A stretch of 64,000 nucleotides of DNA from Dongia rigui (GTDB lineage Bacteria > Pseudomonadota > Alphaproteobacteria > Dongiales > Dongiaceae): the NCBI RefSeq assembly GCF_034044635.1, contig NZ_JAXCLX010000001.1, positions 930,001 through 994,000 of the forward strand. Reading direction: 5' to 3'. A program made the translations under genes and the position numbers. The notes under the pieces were generated by a model that was given only the letters and a program-made list of their open reading frames with translations, did no database searches and was not told the DNA's origin. Shown piece by piece: positions 21,457 to 32,491 of the stretch (position 1 is the first letter of the stretch; the number at the start of each line of letters is the position of its first letter).

Positions 21457-22584
21457 TTATTGCGGAGCCGGGGTTTCACCCGGCGGCAGCAGGACCTGCT
21501 CGCCGGAAGGATCGTTCCCCGGCTCCGGAGCCATCAAATCCTCGGTCGAATTAGTCGAAAGCGCCGGGCCCTGACCGCCGTCACTCGGAGCCGCCGGCAC
21601 GGGTGCCGCGCTGGCATCGGACAAGGGCAGGCCCGTCACCGGGTCGACCGGCACGGCGTCAGGCGCCGGCGCCACATCCGAAGGCGGTGCTGTCAGCGCG
21701 TCAGGCGTCGCTTCCGTTGTCGCTGCTCCACCCAGGCCCTTGACCGTGGCAGGGTCGACCAGCGCGATCGGCGCGTCGGCCTCGCTCCCTTCGGGCGTCA
21801 GGCCCTTGCTGGTGATGAGGGCGTAGGCATCCTGATACCATTGCGAACCCGGATAGTTGTAGCCGAGTACCGCCGTCGTCTTCTGCGCTTCGGCGAAGAC
21901 ACCGAGTGCCACATAGGATTCTGTCAGGCGCTCCAGCGCCTCCGGCACATGGCTGGTGGTCTGGAACTTGTCGACCACGGTCTTGAAGCGGTTGATCGCT
22001 GCCAGATACTGGCCGCGCTTCTGGTAATAGCGGCCGACATCCATTTCCTTGCCGGCCAAATGATCGCGCACCAGATCGAGTTTCACCGTGGCATCGCGCG
22101 AATAGGGCGTGTTCGGAAAGCGCGCCACCACGTCTGAGAGCGCACGCTGCGCCAACTCGGTATTGCCCTGGTCGCGAGTCACGTCCTCGATCTGCTCGTA
22201 GTAGCAGAGCGCACGCAGATAAAAGGCATAGGCGGCGCTGCGATTGCCCGGATGCAATTCGATGAAACGCTCGAGCGCTGGAATGGCATCGTCGTATTTG
22301 TCGACCTGGTAATAGGAATAGGCCGACATCAACTGGGCCTGTGTCGCCCATTTCGAATAGGGGTGTTGGCGCTCGACTTCGTCAAACAGCTTCGCAGCCT
22401 TTTCCGGCTGGCCGGAATCGAGCGAATCCTTGGCGTTGTTATAAAGCGTCTCGACCGGGGTATCGGGAATTTCCGGGTCGGGAGTGGAACAGGCGGCAAG
22501 CCAGCCCGCCGTCAGCAGGGTGGCCATCGCTCCGACCGGAATGCGGCGCCAAGCACTTGATTTCAAACTGTTTCGAGTCGCCAT
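21457..22584 (-). CDS. bamD: Outer-membrane assembly lipoprotein BamD with C-terminal extension
   Basis: 375 aa. The lipobox LAAC places the lipidated cysteine at C32. Five TPR-like repeats follow at about 42-250 (LYNNAKDSLDSGQPEKAAKLFDE begins the first). BamD helps BamA insert outer-membrane beta-barrel proteins. The last 110 residues are Pro/Ala/Asp-rich and beyond the usual 240-290 aa length, probably disordered. It is downstream of ftsZ but behind a terminator, so it probably has its own promoter. Confidence 0.93.
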   Translation of the reverse strand: MATRNSLKSSAWRRIPVGAMATLLTAGWLAACSTPDPEIPDTPVETLYNNAKDSLDSGQPEKAAKLFDEVERQHPYSKWATQAQLMSAYSYYQVDKYDDAIPALERFIELHPGNRSAAYAFYLRALCYYEQIEDVTRDQGNTELAQRALSDVVARFPNTPYSRDATVKLDLVRDHLAGKEMDVGRYYQKRGQYLAAINRFKTVVDKFQTTSHVPEALERLTESYVALGVFAEAQKTTAVLGYNYPGSQWYQDAYALITSKGLTPEGSEADAPIALVDPATVKGLGGAATTEATPDALTAPPSDVAPAPDAVPVDPVTGLPLSDASAAPVPAAPSDGGQGPALSTNSTEDLMAPEPGNDPSGEQVLLPPGETPAPQ

Positions 22585-22692
22585 AGATCCATTTCCCCGG
22601 GCCGAAGCGGCTCGACTATAGGCGGGCGGCGCGTCCCGCTCAAGTATAAGGGTGGGGTCGGGTCACTTTACCCAAGTGATTGTTATCGGAGC

Positions 22693-22727
22693 AAAAAAGG
22701 AGCCCGGGCAGCCATCGCCACCCAGGC
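22693..22727 (-). terminator. Intrinsic terminator after ftsZ
   Basis: On the minus strand GCCTGGG (22721-22727) pairs with CCCGGGC (22702-22708, one G-T wobble), followed shortly by TTTTTT (22693-22698). It ends the dcw transcript before bamD. Confidence 0.8.
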
Positions 22728-22806
22728 CCTGATCAGTTCATAGGCACCTCGGGAAGAGGCCGAATTGCCCCCTTCCCGCTCGGAACAAGCTCAGCTTGCC
22801 CCAGGC

Positions 22807-24588
22807 TCAGTTCGCCTGGCGGCGCAGGAAGGCCGGAATATCCAGCGTTTCCTCCTCATGACGGATCTGCGTCAGGCGCTCCGTCGGATCGAGGTTAAGC
22901 GAGGGCTGGACCGGCGCTTCCGGACGCGTCACCCGCGGCTCCGGACGCTGCACACCGGCCGGGACCGCATCGCGGGTCGGCATGGCGGTCTTGCCCTGGC
23001 CAGCGAAGCGGCTGGTCATCTTTTCAAACAGCGTCGGTGCCTTCTTGCGCGCTTCACCCTGCCCGGTCGGCTGCTGCATGGCGTTCTGCAAAGCCTGGGC
23101 CGGCACCGTTTCCGCCCGCGGCTGTTCAAACGCCGGCCGCGCCGACAGGTTGAGGCTGGAGGCGGAGACGCTCGGCTGCACCACCGGCTGGGCCATCATC
23201 GGCTGCTGCCGGGCTTCCATCGCCGGCGGGGCGATGAAAGCGCTGGACGAGGGCCGATCGGGCTGACGTTCCGGCTGCTTCTGGCCGACACTGACTTCCA
23301 GTGCCGTCATCTCGTCCTTCAGGATCGGCCGGACTGGCTGGGCCTGCAGGGCAGTGGCCCCCATGGTCGGGGTCATCATCGCCGTGTGACCCATCTGCGG
23401 GTGGCCCATCGTCGTGGCCGAGCGCGCCGAAGCGTTCACGGCCTGGACGCCGACCGACTGTGCCGCAAGCGAACCTGACCCAACTGCATCCATCCGCGGC
23501 TCGGCGGTGAAGCCGCCGGACTGCGGGTTAGCAGCAAAGCTGCCGGGCTGCGGGTTGGGATTGCGGGCGACGATCGAAAGACCGCTCGACATGCCGTTGC
23601 CGCGCGGCTGCACCTGGGCGATGGATTCAATGCCGGTCGCCACCACCGAGATGCGGATCTTGCCATCGAGCGCCTGGTCGAAGGTCGAACCGAAGATGAT
23701 GTTGGCATCGGGGTCGACCTCGTCGCGGATGCGGTTGGCCGCCTCGTCGACTTCGAACAGGGTCATGTCCATGCCGCCGGTGATGTTGATGAGGACGCCG
23801 CGAGCGCCCTTCATGCTGACTTCATCCAGCAGCGGGTTGGAGATGGCCGCCTCGGCCGCGGCGATGGCGCGGTTTTCGCCGGTGGCTTCGCCGGTGCCCA
23901 TCATCGCCTTGCCCATCTCGCTCATGACAGCGCGGATATCCGCAAAGTCGAGGTTGATGAGGCCCGGCATGACCATCAGATCCGTGACACCGCGCACACC
24001 CGAATAGAGCACTTCGTCGGCCATCTTGAAGGCGTCGGCGAAGGTGGTCTTTTCGTTGGCGATGCGGAACAGGTTCTGGTTGGGGATGATGATGAGGGTA
24101 TCGACGTATTGCTGCAGTTCCTGGATGCCGGAATCAGCCAGGCGCATGCGATGCGCACCTTCAAAATGGAAGGGCTTGGTCACCACGCCGACGGTAAGGA
24201 TGCCCTGTTCGCGGGCGATCTGCGCAACGACGGGGGCCGCACCGGTACCCGTGCCACCGCCCATGCCGGCGGTGATGAAGGCCATGTTGGACCCGGCCAG
24301 CTGCTCGGCGATTTCACGCACCGCTTCTTCGGCAGATGCACGGCCGATATCCGGTCGGGCACCGGCACCAAGACCCTTGGTGACGGTGTTGCCAAGCTGA
24401 ATGCGACGTTCGCACAAGGATTGTTGCAGAGCCTGGGCATCGGTATTGGCCACCATGAACTCGACGCCTTCCAGCTTCGAGCGGATCATGTTGGAAACGG
24501 CATTGCCGCCGGCGCCACCCACACCGATCACAGTGATCTTCGGGCGGATATCGAACGGGTCTTGGGGCAGAGAGAGATTGAGCGTCAT
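22807..24588 (-). CDS. ftsZ: Cell division GTPase FtsZ
   Basis: 593 aa, long for FtsZ. The GTPase core covers about residues 14-325, with VGGAGGNAV and the tubulin signature GGGTGTGAA at 110-118. The synergy-loop aspartates are in NLDFADI. A variable linker of about 255 residues follows (Met/Gln/Pro-rich). The conserved terminal peptide [12 protein letters not shown] (582-593) binds FtsA. Long linkers are usual in alphaproteobacteria. A strong AAGGAGG lies 7 nt before the ATG. Confidence 0.98.
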   Translation of the reverse strand: MTLNLSLPQDPFDIRPKITVIGVGGAGGNAVSNMIRSKLEGVEFMVANTDAQALQQSLCERRIQLGNTVTKGLGAGARPDIGRASAEEAVREIAEQLAGSNMAFITAGMGGGTGTGAAPVVAQIAREQGILTVGVVTKPFHFEGAHRMRLADSGIQELQQYVDTLIIIPNQNLFRIANEKTTFADAFKMADEVLYSGVRGVTDLMVMPGLINLDFADIRAVMSEMGKAMMGTGEATGENRAIAAAEAAISNPLLDEVSMKGARGVLINITGGMDMTLFEVDEAANRIRDEVDPDANIIFGSTFDQALDGKIRISVVATGIESIAQVQPRGNGMSSGLSIVARNPNPQPGSFAANPQSGGFTAEPRMDAVGSGSLAAQSVGVQAVNASARSATTMGHPQMGHTAMMTPTMGATALQAQPVRPILKDEMTALEVSVGQKQPERQPDRPSSSAFIAPPAMEARQQPMMAQPVVQPSVSASSLNLSARPAFEQPRAETVPAQALQNAMQQPTGQGEARKKAPTLFEKMTSRFAGQGKTAMPTRDAVPAGVQRPEPRVTRPEAPVQPSLNLDPTERLTQIRHEEETLDIPAFLRRQAN

Positions 24589-24631
24589 TGAGGTGCCTCC
24601 TTTTTTAAGGTCGCTTATTCCGTACGCATGA

Positions 24632-25888
24632 TCAGAAATTGTCTTTTAGCCAGGTACCGAAACGGCCCATGAAGCCGCCAGATGCCTGTTCGCGGGGTTT
24701 GCCGGGGTGAAGTGCCTCGGCGTCGGTTTCGAGGGCGTAAGAGAGCAGGCCGGATGCCGTGGCAAAGGCCGGCCCGTTGGTCGCATCGGCAAGACCGTGG
24801 ACGCGCAAGGGACGGCCCATGCGCACCTGCTTGTCGAGCACGAGGGATGACAGTTCGCGCACGCCGGAAAGCTGGCTGGCGCCGCCGGTCAAGACGACGC
24901 GGCGCCCCGCCACCTTGTCGAAGCCGGAGCTCTCCAAGCGCGAACGAACCAGTTCGAAGGTTTCTTCCAGCCGCGGCTGGATGATGCCGATGAGGATCGA
25001 GCGCGGAATGGCGTTCATCAGGCCATTCTCTTCCTCGCCCACCTGCGGCACCTGGATGATTTCCCGCTCGTCCGCCGGCGTGGCCAGGCAATTGCCATAG
25101 AGCGTCTTCATGCGCTCGGCATGGGTGAGCGGCGTGGAGAGGCCGCGGGCGATGTCGTTGGTGACATGGCCACCGCCGATCGGCACCGAATCGGTATAGA
25201 CGACGTGACCATCGAAGAAGACGGCAAGCGACGTGGTGCCGGCACCCATGTCGATCACCGTGACGCCGAGATCCATTTCGTCATCCACCAGAGTCGAGAG
25301 ACCCGAGGCGAAAGGCGATACCACGAGCGCCTTGATATCGAGGTGACATTTCGCAACACAATTGGTGAGGTTGCGCACGGCACCGGCGGCAGCGGTGATG
25401 ACATGCATGTCGACGCCGAGTCGCTCACCGAACATGCCGCGCGGGTCGCGGATGCCCTTGGACCCATCGATCGAATAGCCGACCGGGATCGAGTGAATGA
25501 GGCGCCGCTCGGCATTGCCGTTGATCTGGCTGCCATGCATCAGCACGCGCTCCAGATCATGCTCGGCCACTTCGCGCCCCGACAGCGGCACTTCGACGCC
25601 GACGGTCTGCGAGGCCGGGTAACCGCCCGAAAGATTGAGCACCACTTCCTGGATCGTCTCACCGGCCATCTGCTCGGCGGCGTGGACGGTCGAAAGGATC
25701 GCCATCTCGGCCTGTTCCATGTCGACGATCGTCCCGGCGCGAACACCGCGCGAAACCTGATGGCCGATGCCGACCACGTTCGGCCGCCCGTCATCCGCGA
25801 CACGGGCGATGAAGCAGCAGATCTTGCTGCTGCCGACATCGATGGCGGCAATCAATCCGTTCTTGGGCGCGATACGTGGCTTCTTCAT
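24632..25888 (-). CDS. ftsA: Cell division protein FtsA
   Basis: 418 aa actin-like ATPase that tethers FtsZ filaments to the membrane. The phosphate-1 motif is [16 protein letters not shown], and the second phosphate motif is [27 protein letters not shown] marks the adenosine region. The final [11 protein letters not shown] forms the amphipathic membrane-targeting helix. It lies 43 bp upstream of ftsZ. Confidence 0.97.
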   Translation of the reverse strand: MKKPRIAPKNGLIAAIDVGSSKICCFIARVADDGRPNVVGIGHQVSRGVRAGTIVDMEQAEMAILSTVHAAEQMAGETIQEVVLNLSGGYPASQTVGVEVPLSGREVAEHDLERVLMHGSQINGNAERRLIHSIPVGYSIDGSKGIRDPRGMFGERLGVDMHVITAAAGAVRNLTNCVAKCHLDIKALVVSPFASGLSTLVDDEMDLGVTVIDMGAGTTSLAVFFDGHVVYTDSVPIGGGHVTNDIARGLSTPLTHAERMKTLYGNCLATPADEREIIQVPQVGEEENGLMNAIPRSILIGIIQPRLEETFELVRSRLESSGFDKVAGRRVVLTGGASQLSGVRELSSLVLDKQVRMGRPLRVHGLADATNGPAFATASGLLSYALETDAEALHPGKPREQASGGFMGRFGTWLKDNF

Positions 25889-25905
25889 CTCTTTGTCTTC
25901 CCGCC

Positions 25906-26916
25906 TCAGGTCGCGTTGTTCTTCGCGCCCGGGGCCGAAACCGGCGTCGCCGCCGGCGTCAGGACCGGATTCGCTTCCGGCTCAGTCTTGTCCTGGGTCT
26001 TGGTCGATTTCTTGGCACCATCGCCGGCTGCGTCCTCGGCGACGGCGGGATGCGCCTGGCGCACCACCAGCTTGTCGTCCTGGCGCAGGTCGATGATGCT
26101 GATATCCTTGTCGAGCAGATGATGCTGCTTCTCGAGCGCGGCGAATTTCTGCCAGGCGGTGTCGGCCGCCACTTCCGGCAGCTTGATATCGACGCCGTTG
26201 TCGAGGCGCAGGTTCCAGCGCCGGTTGCCGATGAGGACGGCCGCGGTCACCCGCTTCTGCAGGTCCGGCGCGAGGTTCAGCATGGCAAAGAGCGCTCCGG
26301 CTTTCTGGGGCGCCGCGTCGCCAACGATGACCGGCAGCTTGCCGAAGCGCGAGACATCCTTCACCGCCAGCACATCGCCGGTATCGCTCACCAGATAGAA
26401 ATCGCCCTTCTTCTGCCACAGCGCCAGCGGCTCGGCTTCGGTCAAGGTGACGCGCAGCGTGCCTGGCAGGCGCCGTTCGACCACGGCGCTGGTGACCCAG
26501 GGCAGATCGACGATGCGCTGGCGCGCCGCTTCGAGATCGATGTCGAGGATCGGATCGCCCTTCATGGCGCCCAAGGCCAGCATGATGTCGTCCTTGGGCG
26601 TTTCCTTGCGGCCGTCGACTTCCAGCGTCGACAGCGCATAGCCGGCATCGGCCGTCGCGGAGACGAAATGCTGGCTCACGCTTGCGGTGAGATAGCTCAC
26701 CCAACCGCTGCTGAAACTCCAATAGCCCAGGCCACCGACGGCAGCGCTGATGCCCACGACCAGCCCAAACGTGGTCAGGTGACGCTCGATCGCCGAGCGC
26801 GGACGCTTCCTGACCGGCACGCGCTGGGTAGCGCTGAGCTGGCGCTTGCGCGGCATCGGCCCCGCCATCGACAGGCTGGCGGCGGCGGCACCCTTATGCG
26901 CGCTTACACGTCGCAT
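25906..26916 (-). CDS. ftsQ: Cell division protein FtsQ
   Basis: 336 aa. It has a basic cytoplasmic N-terminus, one membrane segment at about 50-68, then a POTRA domain (STLEVDGRKET...) and the FtsQ beta domain (WVTSAVVERRLPGTLRVTLTEAEPLALW). The tail beyond about residue 295 is Lys/Pro-rich. It bridges early and late divisome proteins. Its start lies inside the last codons of ddl (13-bp overlap). Confidence 0.95.
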   Translation of the reverse strand: MRRVSAHKGAAAASLSMAGPMPRKRQLSATQRVPVRKRPRSAIERHLTTFGLVVGISAAVGGLGYWSFSSGWVSYLTASVSQHFVSATADAGYALSTLEVDGRKETPKDDIMLALGAMKGDPILDIDLEAARQRIVDLPWVTSAVVERRLPGTLRVTLTEAEPLALWQKKGDFYLVSDTGDVLAVKDVSRFGKLPVIVGDAAPQKAGALFAMLNLAPDLQKRVTAAVLIGNRRWNLRLDNGVDIKLPEVAADTAWQKFAALEKQHHLLDKDISIIDLRQDDKLVVRQAHPAVAEDAAGDGAKKSTKTQDKTEPEANPVLTPAATPVSAPGAKNNAT

Positions 26917-27827
26917 TGCGCGCGCTCCACCATCCAGGAAACGAGTTTCGGGTACGGAATGCCGGCATGGCGGGCCATTTCCGGCACCAAGCTCAAGGCC
27001 GTGAAGCCGGGCTGGGTGTTGATCTCCAGCAGATAGACCTCACCCACGCCGCCGGTGCCGGTATCGTCGTAGCGGAAGTCGCAGCGCGCAACACCCCGGC
27101 AACCGACCGCCTTGTAGGCAGCAACCGCCATGCGCTGGCATTCGGCATAGACATCTGCCGGCAGCGGCGCCGGAATGAGATGCTCGGTGAAGCCTTCGGT
27201 GTACTTGTTGGCGTAATCGTAGAAGCCGGATTTCGGCCGCAATTCGGTCACCGCCATCGCCTCGTCACCCATGATGCCGCAGGTGAGCTCGCGGCCAGGA
27301 ATGAAGCGCTCGACCAGGACGAACTCGCCATAGGGCCAGTCGATGCCGGCAAAGGGCTTGGCATTGTCGCCGGGGCGGATGATGTTGACGCCGACGCTGG
27401 AACCTTCGTTATAGGGTTTCACCACATAAGGGCGCGGCATCGGATCGCCGGCCATCACCTCGGCACGGCTCAGCAGCTTGCCTTCCGGCACGCGCAGGCC
27501 CGCATCGGTGAAGAGGCGCTTGGCCATGGTCTTGTCCATGGCGATGGAGGACGCCATCAGGCCGGAATGCGTATAGGGAATCTTCAGCAGGTTGAGGACG
27601 CCCTGGATGTTGCCGTCCTCGCCATAGCGGCCATGCAGCGCGTTGAAGACCACGTCCGGCTTCTGCTGCTGCAACTGCGCGATCAGATGCCCCAGATCGG
27701 TCCCGGCATCGAGCGTCTCGACGGCATAGCCGGCTTCCTTGAGAGCGGACGCGCAATTGGCCCCGGAGGCGAGGGAGACCTCACGCTCTGCCGACAAACC
27801 ACCCATCAGGACCGTCACGCGCTTCAT
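26904..27827 (-). CDS. ddl: D-alanine--D-alanine ligase
   Basis: 307 aa ATP-grasp enzyme that makes the D-Ala-D-Ala dipeptide. Visible are VTVLMGGLSAEREVSL, HGRYGEDGNIQGVLN, KPYNEGSSVGV, and EINTQPGFTALSLVPEMA. Length and order in the cluster indicate the DdlB type. Confidence 0.97.
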   Translation of the reverse strand: MKRVTVLMGGLSAEREVSLASGANCASALKEAGYAVETLDAGTDLGHLIAQLQQQKPDVVFNALHGRYGEDGNIQGVLNLLKIPYTHSGLMASSIAMDKTMAKRLFTDAGLRVPEGKLLSRAEVMAGDPMPRPYVVKPYNEGSSVGVNIIRPGDNAKPFAGIDWPYGEFVLVERFIPGRELTCGIMGDEAMAVTELRPKSGFYDYANKYTEGFTEHLIPAPLPADVYAECQRMAVAAYKAVGCRGVARCDFRYDDTGTGGVGEVYLLEINTQPGFTALSLVPEMARHAGIPYPKLVSWMVERAQCDV

Positions 27828-27844
27828 ACTACAACCAACTCCAC

Positions 27845-28804
27845 TTACGCTTCAGACTTTGCGGCGATCGCCAGCGGTGAGTCCGCGGTGACGCCGATAC
27901 GCTTGATTTCCCAGGCGAGCTCGATGCCGCTGGTTTCCTTGACGCGGCGGCGCACCGTCTCGCCCAGAGTCTCGATATCGGCCGCCGTGGCGGCGCCTGT
28001 ATTGATCAGAAAATTGCAGTGCTTTTCCGAGACCATGGCGCCGCCGACGCTTAAACCCCGGCAGCCCGCCTGGTCGACCAACTGCCACGCCTTGTGGCCG
28101 GTCGGATTGACGAAGGTGCTGCCACCGGTCCGCGCCCGCACCGGCTGGCTCTCTTCGCGCGCCGCTTGAATTTCGTTGAGGCGCTGCTGGATGAGAGCCG
28201 CGTCGGTCGGCTGTCCTTCCAACTCGGCGCCACAGAAAATCCAATCCTCAGCAATGGCGCTGTGGCGATAGGTGAAGCCCATGCCGTCCTTGTCGAGGCG
28301 ATGCATGACGCCTTGCCGATCAAGCGCCGTCGCCGACGCGAAGACAGCGGCAAGGTCGCTGCCATAGGCGCCGGCATTCATTCGGGCTGCGCCACCGATC
28401 GTTCCTGGAATGCCGGAGAGGAACTCGAGGCCACCGATACCAGCCGCCCGTGCTGCCAAGGCCACGTTGAGATCGAGCGCCGCGGCCCCAGCGAAGACTT
28501 TGCGGCCATCCGTGCGGATTTCCGCGAAGGCGCGGCCGAGGCGAATGACGACGCCCGGAATGCCGCCGTCGCGCACCAGGAGATTGGAACCGACGCCCAG
28601 CACCGTGAGCGGCACGTCTGCGGGGCAGCCGGCAAGGAAGGCCTGCAGGTCGGCGACGTCGGCCGGCTTGAACAGCACTTCGGCCGGCCCGCCGACGCGG
28701 AACCAGGTGACCTTCGCGAGACTGGCACCCTCGGTCAGCCGGCCACGGACGGCTGGCAACCTGTCGATGAGCGATGACTGTCTGGTCATGGCTGGCCTCA
28801 TCAT
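27845..28804 (-). CDS. murB: UDP-N-acetylenolpyruvoylglucosamine reductase MurB
   Basis: 319 aa FAD enzyme that reduces UDP-GlcNAc-enolpyruvate to UDP-MurNAc. Seen are [15 protein letters not shown], the FAD loop [41 protein letters not shown], and [18 protein letters not shown] with the catalytic serine region. It is the short type lacking the type I C-terminal domain. The start overlaps the murC stop (ATGA); MTRQSS five codons later is an alternative start. Confidence 0.97.
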   Translation of the reverse strand: MMRPAMTRQSSLIDRLPAVRGRLTEGASLAKVTWFRVGGPAEVLFKPADVADLQAFLAGCPADVPLTVLGVGSNLLVRDGGIPGVVIRLGRAFAEIRTDGRKVFAGAAALDLNVALAARAAGIGGLEFLSGIPGTIGGAARMNAGAYGSDLAAVFASATALDRQGVMHRLDKDGMGFTYRHSAIAEDWIFCGAELEGQPTDAALIQQRLNEIQAAREESQPVRARTGGSTFVNPTGHKAWQLVDQAGCRGLSVGGAMVSEKHCNFLINTGAATAADIETLGETVRRRVKETSGIELAWEIKRIGVTADSPLAIAAKSEA

Positions 28805-30225
28805 TTGCCCTCGAGCAACGGCTTCAGTTCACCGGGCAGCGCATGCGCCCAGGTGGTGATGGTGCCCGCACCCAGGCACACGACCAGATCGCCCTTATGC
28901 GCGATCGGCGCCACCATCCCGGCCAGATCCTTGGGATCGCTGAGGTGTTCGACATGGCGATGGCCACGCTCGCGCAGGCCCTGGACCAGGGCCTGGCCGC
29001 TGACGCCCTCGATCGGCGCCTCACCCGCCGCATAGACCTCGGCGATGATGACGTGATCGGCGTCGTTGAAGCAGGTGCAGAAATCCTCGAACAGATTGCC
29101 AAGGCGCGAATAGCGGTGCGGCTGCATGACGGCGATGACCTTGCCGCCCGATCCTTGCGTCGCCTGGCGCGCTGCCTTCAGCACCGCCGAGATTTCGACC
29201 GGGTGATGGCCGTAATCGTCGATGACGGTGACGCCAGCCACTTCGCCGGTCCGCGTGAAGCGACGTTTGACACCCCCGAAGCCGGCAAGACCCTTGCGCA
29301 GCGTGTCGTCATCGACGCCCATCTCATTGGCAACCGCGATGGCGGCGAGGCTGTTCTGCACATTGTGCTGCCCGACCATGGGCAGCTTCATGTTCTTGAT
29401 CTCGCGCTCGGTTTCCCGGAAGCGGTCGCTGACGACGACGGTGAAGGTCGAGCCCGTGGGCGCCATTTCGATATCGATGGCGCGGATGTCGGCCTGCGGC
29501 GAGAAGCCATAGGTGATGATGCGCCGGTCAGCGAGACGCGGGATCATCGCCTGCACCACCGGGTGATCGATGCACAGGGCCGCAAAACCATAGAACGGGA
29601 TGTTCTTGACGAATTCCTCATAGGCCCGGTTCATCGCATCGACCGAGCCGTAATGGTCGAGATGTTCCGGGTCCATGTTGGTGACGATGGCGATGGTCGC
29701 CGGCAGCTTGACGAAGGTGCCGTCGCTTTCATCCGCCTCGACCACCATCCAGTCGCCGGCACCCAGGCGCGCATTGGTGCCGTAATTGTTGATGATGCCG
29801 CCATTGATGACGGTCGGATCGAAGCCGCCGGCCTCGAGCAGGGCCGCGACCAGCGAAGTCGTCGTCGTCTTGCCGTGCGTGCCGCCGATGGCGACCGACC
29901 ATTTGAGACGCATCAATTCGCCCAGCATCTCGGCACGGCGGACGACGGGCAGCAGCTTGGCGCGCGCGGCCAGAACTTCGGGATTATCCGGTTTCACCGC
30001 AGAGGAAATGACGATGACGGCAGCGTCGGCCAGATTCTCGGCGCGATGGCCGATCTCGACCGGGATGCCTTTGTCCTTGAGGCGCTTGGTGTTGTAGCTG
30101 TCGGCGAGATCCGAGCCGCGCACCTTGTAGCCGAGATTGTGCAGAATCTCGGCAATGCCGCTCATGCCGATACCGCCGATGCCGACGAAATGGATCACGC
30201 CGATGTCGAGTGGAAGGGCGCGCAT
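28801..30225 (-). CDS. murC: UDP-N-acetylmuramate--L-alanine ligase MurC
   Basis: 474 aa. The N-terminal Rossmann motif is [14 protein letters not shown], the ATP loop is [14 protein letters not shown], and the conserved YGHHPVEI and MQPHRYSR are in the C-terminal domain. It adds the first residue of the stem peptide. The start shares one base with the murG stop (TAATG). Confidence 0.98.
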   Translation of the reverse strand: MRALPLDIGVIHFVGIGGIGMSGIAEILHNLGYKVRGSDLADSYNTKRLKDKGIPVEIGHRAENLADAAVIVISSAVKPDNPEVLAARAKLLPVVRRAEMLGELMRLKWSVAIGGTHGKTTTTSLVAALLEAGGFDPTVINGGIINNYGTNARLGAGDWMVVEADESDGTFVKLPATIAIVTNMDPEHLDHYGSVDAMNRAYEEFVKNIPFYGFAALCIDHPVVQAMIPRLADRRIITYGFSPQADIRAIDIEMAPTGSTFTVVVSDRFRETEREIKNMKLPMVGQHNVQNSLAAIAVANEMGVDDDTLRKGLAGFGGVKRRFTRTGEVAGVTVIDDYGHHPVEISAVLKAARQATQGSGGKVIAVMQPHRYSRLGNLFEDFCTCFNDADHVIIAEVYAAGEAPIEGVSGQALVQGLRERGHRHVEHLSDPKDLAGMVAPIAHKGDLVVCLGAGTITTWAHALPGELKPLLEGK

Positions 30226-31367
30226 TACGCTGGCTCCGTCTGCAAATGGGGTTTCCGGCTGGCCGGCACGAGGCTCATCACGACATCGGCCAGGCGCTCC
30301 GCCGCATCGCGCCGGCCAAGCTTCTTGGCAGCAGCGGCGGCAAGATCGAGCCGGTCGGGATGGCTCAAGATTGTCGTCAATCGCTCGGCGATCGAGGCCG
30401 GGGACATGGCGGATTCGGTGAGCACCCAGCCGGCGCCAGGCCCTTCGAGAGCGCGGGCATTGGCGAGCTGGTGATCGTCGATCGCGTTGGGGAGTGGGAT
30501 CATCAGCGAGGGGCGGCCGGCGGCGGTGAGTTCCGTCACGGTCGAGGCACCCGCGCGCGAGACGATGAGATGCGCTGCCGCGAGGCGCTGCGGCATGTCG
30601 TCGAAAAAGGATTTAAGTTCGACCGCGAGCCCGGTCGCCTTATAGGCGGCGGCAACCTCGTCGATATCCTCGGGGCGGCATTGCTGCACGATCTTAAGGC
30701 GGCTGCGCAGTTCCGGCGAAATGAGTGCCACACCAGCCGGGATATGACGCGAGAACGACCGCGCCCCCAGGCTGCCGCCGAATATCAGCAGATTGATCGG
30801 CTCGAAACCGCGCGGCGCGCGATAGGCCTGGTTGGCAAGGGCACTGATCGCCGGGCGTACCGGATTGCCGGTGACGATCATCTTGTCGGCCGGGAGTTCC
30901 TCGAAGAAGCGCACCTTGTCGAAGCTCAGAGCCACCTTGCTGGCGCGCTTCATCAGGAACCGATTGGCGCGGCCCGCGACCGCGTTCTGCTCATGCAGCA
31001 CCGTGCGGCTTTCGCGCTGTTGCGCGGCAAGGAGCGGCGGGACGGAGGGATAGCCGCCGAAACCGACCGTTACCACCGGATCCAGGCGCTTGATCAGCTT
31101 GCGGCATTGCAGATAACCCAGCGCCAGGCGGGCGAGATTCTTGATCTTGGGCACCAAACCCTTGCCGGCGACGCCGCCGGCTGCGACGTGGTGCACGTTC
31201 ACTTCCGGCAGGCGATTGCCGAAGCCCTGGCCGCGCTCGTCGGTGATGAGGTCGACGCGGCAGCCACGGCGCAGCAATTCCGTCGCCAGCGCCTCGGCCG
31301 GGAACATGTGGCCGCCGGTCCCGCCGGCGGCGAGCACGATCTGCACGCGGTTGTCGTTTGCGATCAT
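30225..31367 (-). CDS. murG: Undecaprenyl-PP-MurNAc-pentapeptide GlcNAc transferase MurG
   Basis: 380 aa GT28 glycosyltransferase that turns lipid I into lipid II at the cytoplasmic face of the membrane. Seen are [44 protein letters not shown], the second-domain [14 protein letters not shown], and [19 protein letters not shown]. Confidence 0.98.
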   Translation of the reverse strand: MIANDNRVQIVLAAGGTGGHMFPAEALATELLRRGCRVDLITDERGQGFGNRLPEVNVHHVAAGGVAGKGLVPKIKNLARLALGYLQCRKLIKRLDPVVTVGFGGYPSVPPLLAAQQRESRTVLHEQNAVAGRANRFLMKRASKVALSFDKVRFFEELPADKMIVTGNPVRPAISALANQAYRAPRGFEPINLLIFGGSLGARSFSRHIPAGVALISPELRSRLKIVQQCRPEDIDEVAAAYKATGLAVELKSFFDDMPQRLAAAHLIVSRAGASTVTELTAAGRPSLMIPLPNAIDDHQLANARALEGPGAGWVLTESAMSPASIAERLTTILSHPDRLDLAAAAAKKLGRRDAAERLADVVMSLVPASRKPHLQTEPA

Positions 31368-32491
31368 GGCTCGACGCTCCCCGGGAAGCGCCGGCGCGTG
31401 AGGGCCAGCAGCATGCCGACACCGAGGCCGATGGCGATGATCGACGAGCCGCCATAGGAAATGAACGGCAGGGTCATGCCCTTGGTCGGCATCAGATGCA
31501 GGGTCGAGGCCATGTTGACGATGGCCTGCAGGCCGAACGAGGTGACAAGGCCGGTGGCGGCCAGGATGATGAAATGGTTGTGCTCGCCGAGCAGCCGCGA
31601 CAGCGCGCGCAGCACGATGAAGGCAAAGAGCGCCACCAGGATCAGGCAGACGATGAGGCCGAATTCTTCGCCCGCCACCGCAAAGACGAAATCGGCATGG
31701 GCGTCGGGCAGGACCAGCTTCACCGAGCCTTCGCCCGGACCCTTGCCATAGAGACCGCCGTTCTGGAAGGCCTCAAGAGCGCGATCGATCTGGTAGGTGT
31801 CGCCGCTTTCCGGATTGAAGAACTGATCGACACGCTCGGTGACATGGGGCAGCGCGAAATAGGCGCCGACGAGGCCGGCGGCACCGAGACCCACCAGCAG
31901 CAGCACCCAGAAAATCGGCAGGCCGGCAATGAAGAATTGCGCCGCCCAAGTCGCGGTGACGACCGCCGTCATGCCGAGATCCGGCTGCTTCAACAGCAGG
32001 GCGATGGTCGCAAGATAGGCGCCGATGGCGATGATGTTGCCGGGGATATTGGGCGATGTCTTCTGCAGCGCGAACATCCAGGCGGCGAAGATCGCAAAGC
32101 AGGGCTTCAGGAATTCGGAAGGCTGCAGCGACAATGGCCCAAGCGAGATCCAGCGCGTGGCGCCCTTGATCTCGACGCCCGCGAAGAGGGTAAGTGCCGT
32201 GAGGCCGAAGAAGACGAAGAAGAGGATGACGCCCAAGCGCCGCACCTGCTTGGCCGACAGCATGGAGACGAAAATCACGGTGCCCAGCGCCAGCGGCAGC
32301 ATGGCGTAATGACGGCGCACGAGCGCGAAGCTGTCCATGCCGATCCGGGTGGCGACCGCGGGGCTTGCCGCCAGCACCAGGATGGCGCCGATGAAAGCGA
32401 GCGCGATCACCGCCGCCAGCATCCAGCGGTCGACCGTCCACCACCACTGGGCCACCATCGAGCGATCGGTGCGGGCGAAACCCCTGATCAT
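31364..32491 (-). CDS. ftsW: Lipid II polymerase FtsW (SEDS family)
   Basis: 375 aa with about ten membrane segments. Conserved SEDS motifs are GATRWISLGPLSLQPSEF and the late loop containing PTKGMTLPFISYGGSS. It works with FtsI as the septal glycan polymerase. It overlaps murG and murD by 4 bp at each end. Confidence 0.97.
   Translation of the reverse strand: MIRGFARTDRSMVAQWWWTVDRWMLAAVIALAFIGAILVLAASPAVATRIGMDSFALVRRHYAMLPLALGTVIFVSMLSAKQVRRLGVILFFVFFGLTALTLFAGVEIKGATRWISLGPLSLQPSEFLKPCFAIFAAWMFALQKTSPNIPGNIIAIGAYLATIALLLKQPDLGMTAVVTATWAAQFFIAGLPIFWVLLLVGLGAAGLVGAYFALPHVTERVDQFFNPESGDTYQIDRALEAFQNGGLYGKGPGEGSVKLVLPDAHADFVFAVAGEEFGLIVCLILVALFAFIVLRALSRLLGEHNHFIILAATGLVTSFGLQAIVNMASTLHLMPTKGMTLPFISYGGSSIIAIGLGVGMLLALTRRRFPGSVEP

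Noticed and set aside
30225-30230. Possible sequencing gap at the one-base murG/murC junction
   Set aside because: TAATG overlap is a normal translational-coupling junction and both proteins are full length.
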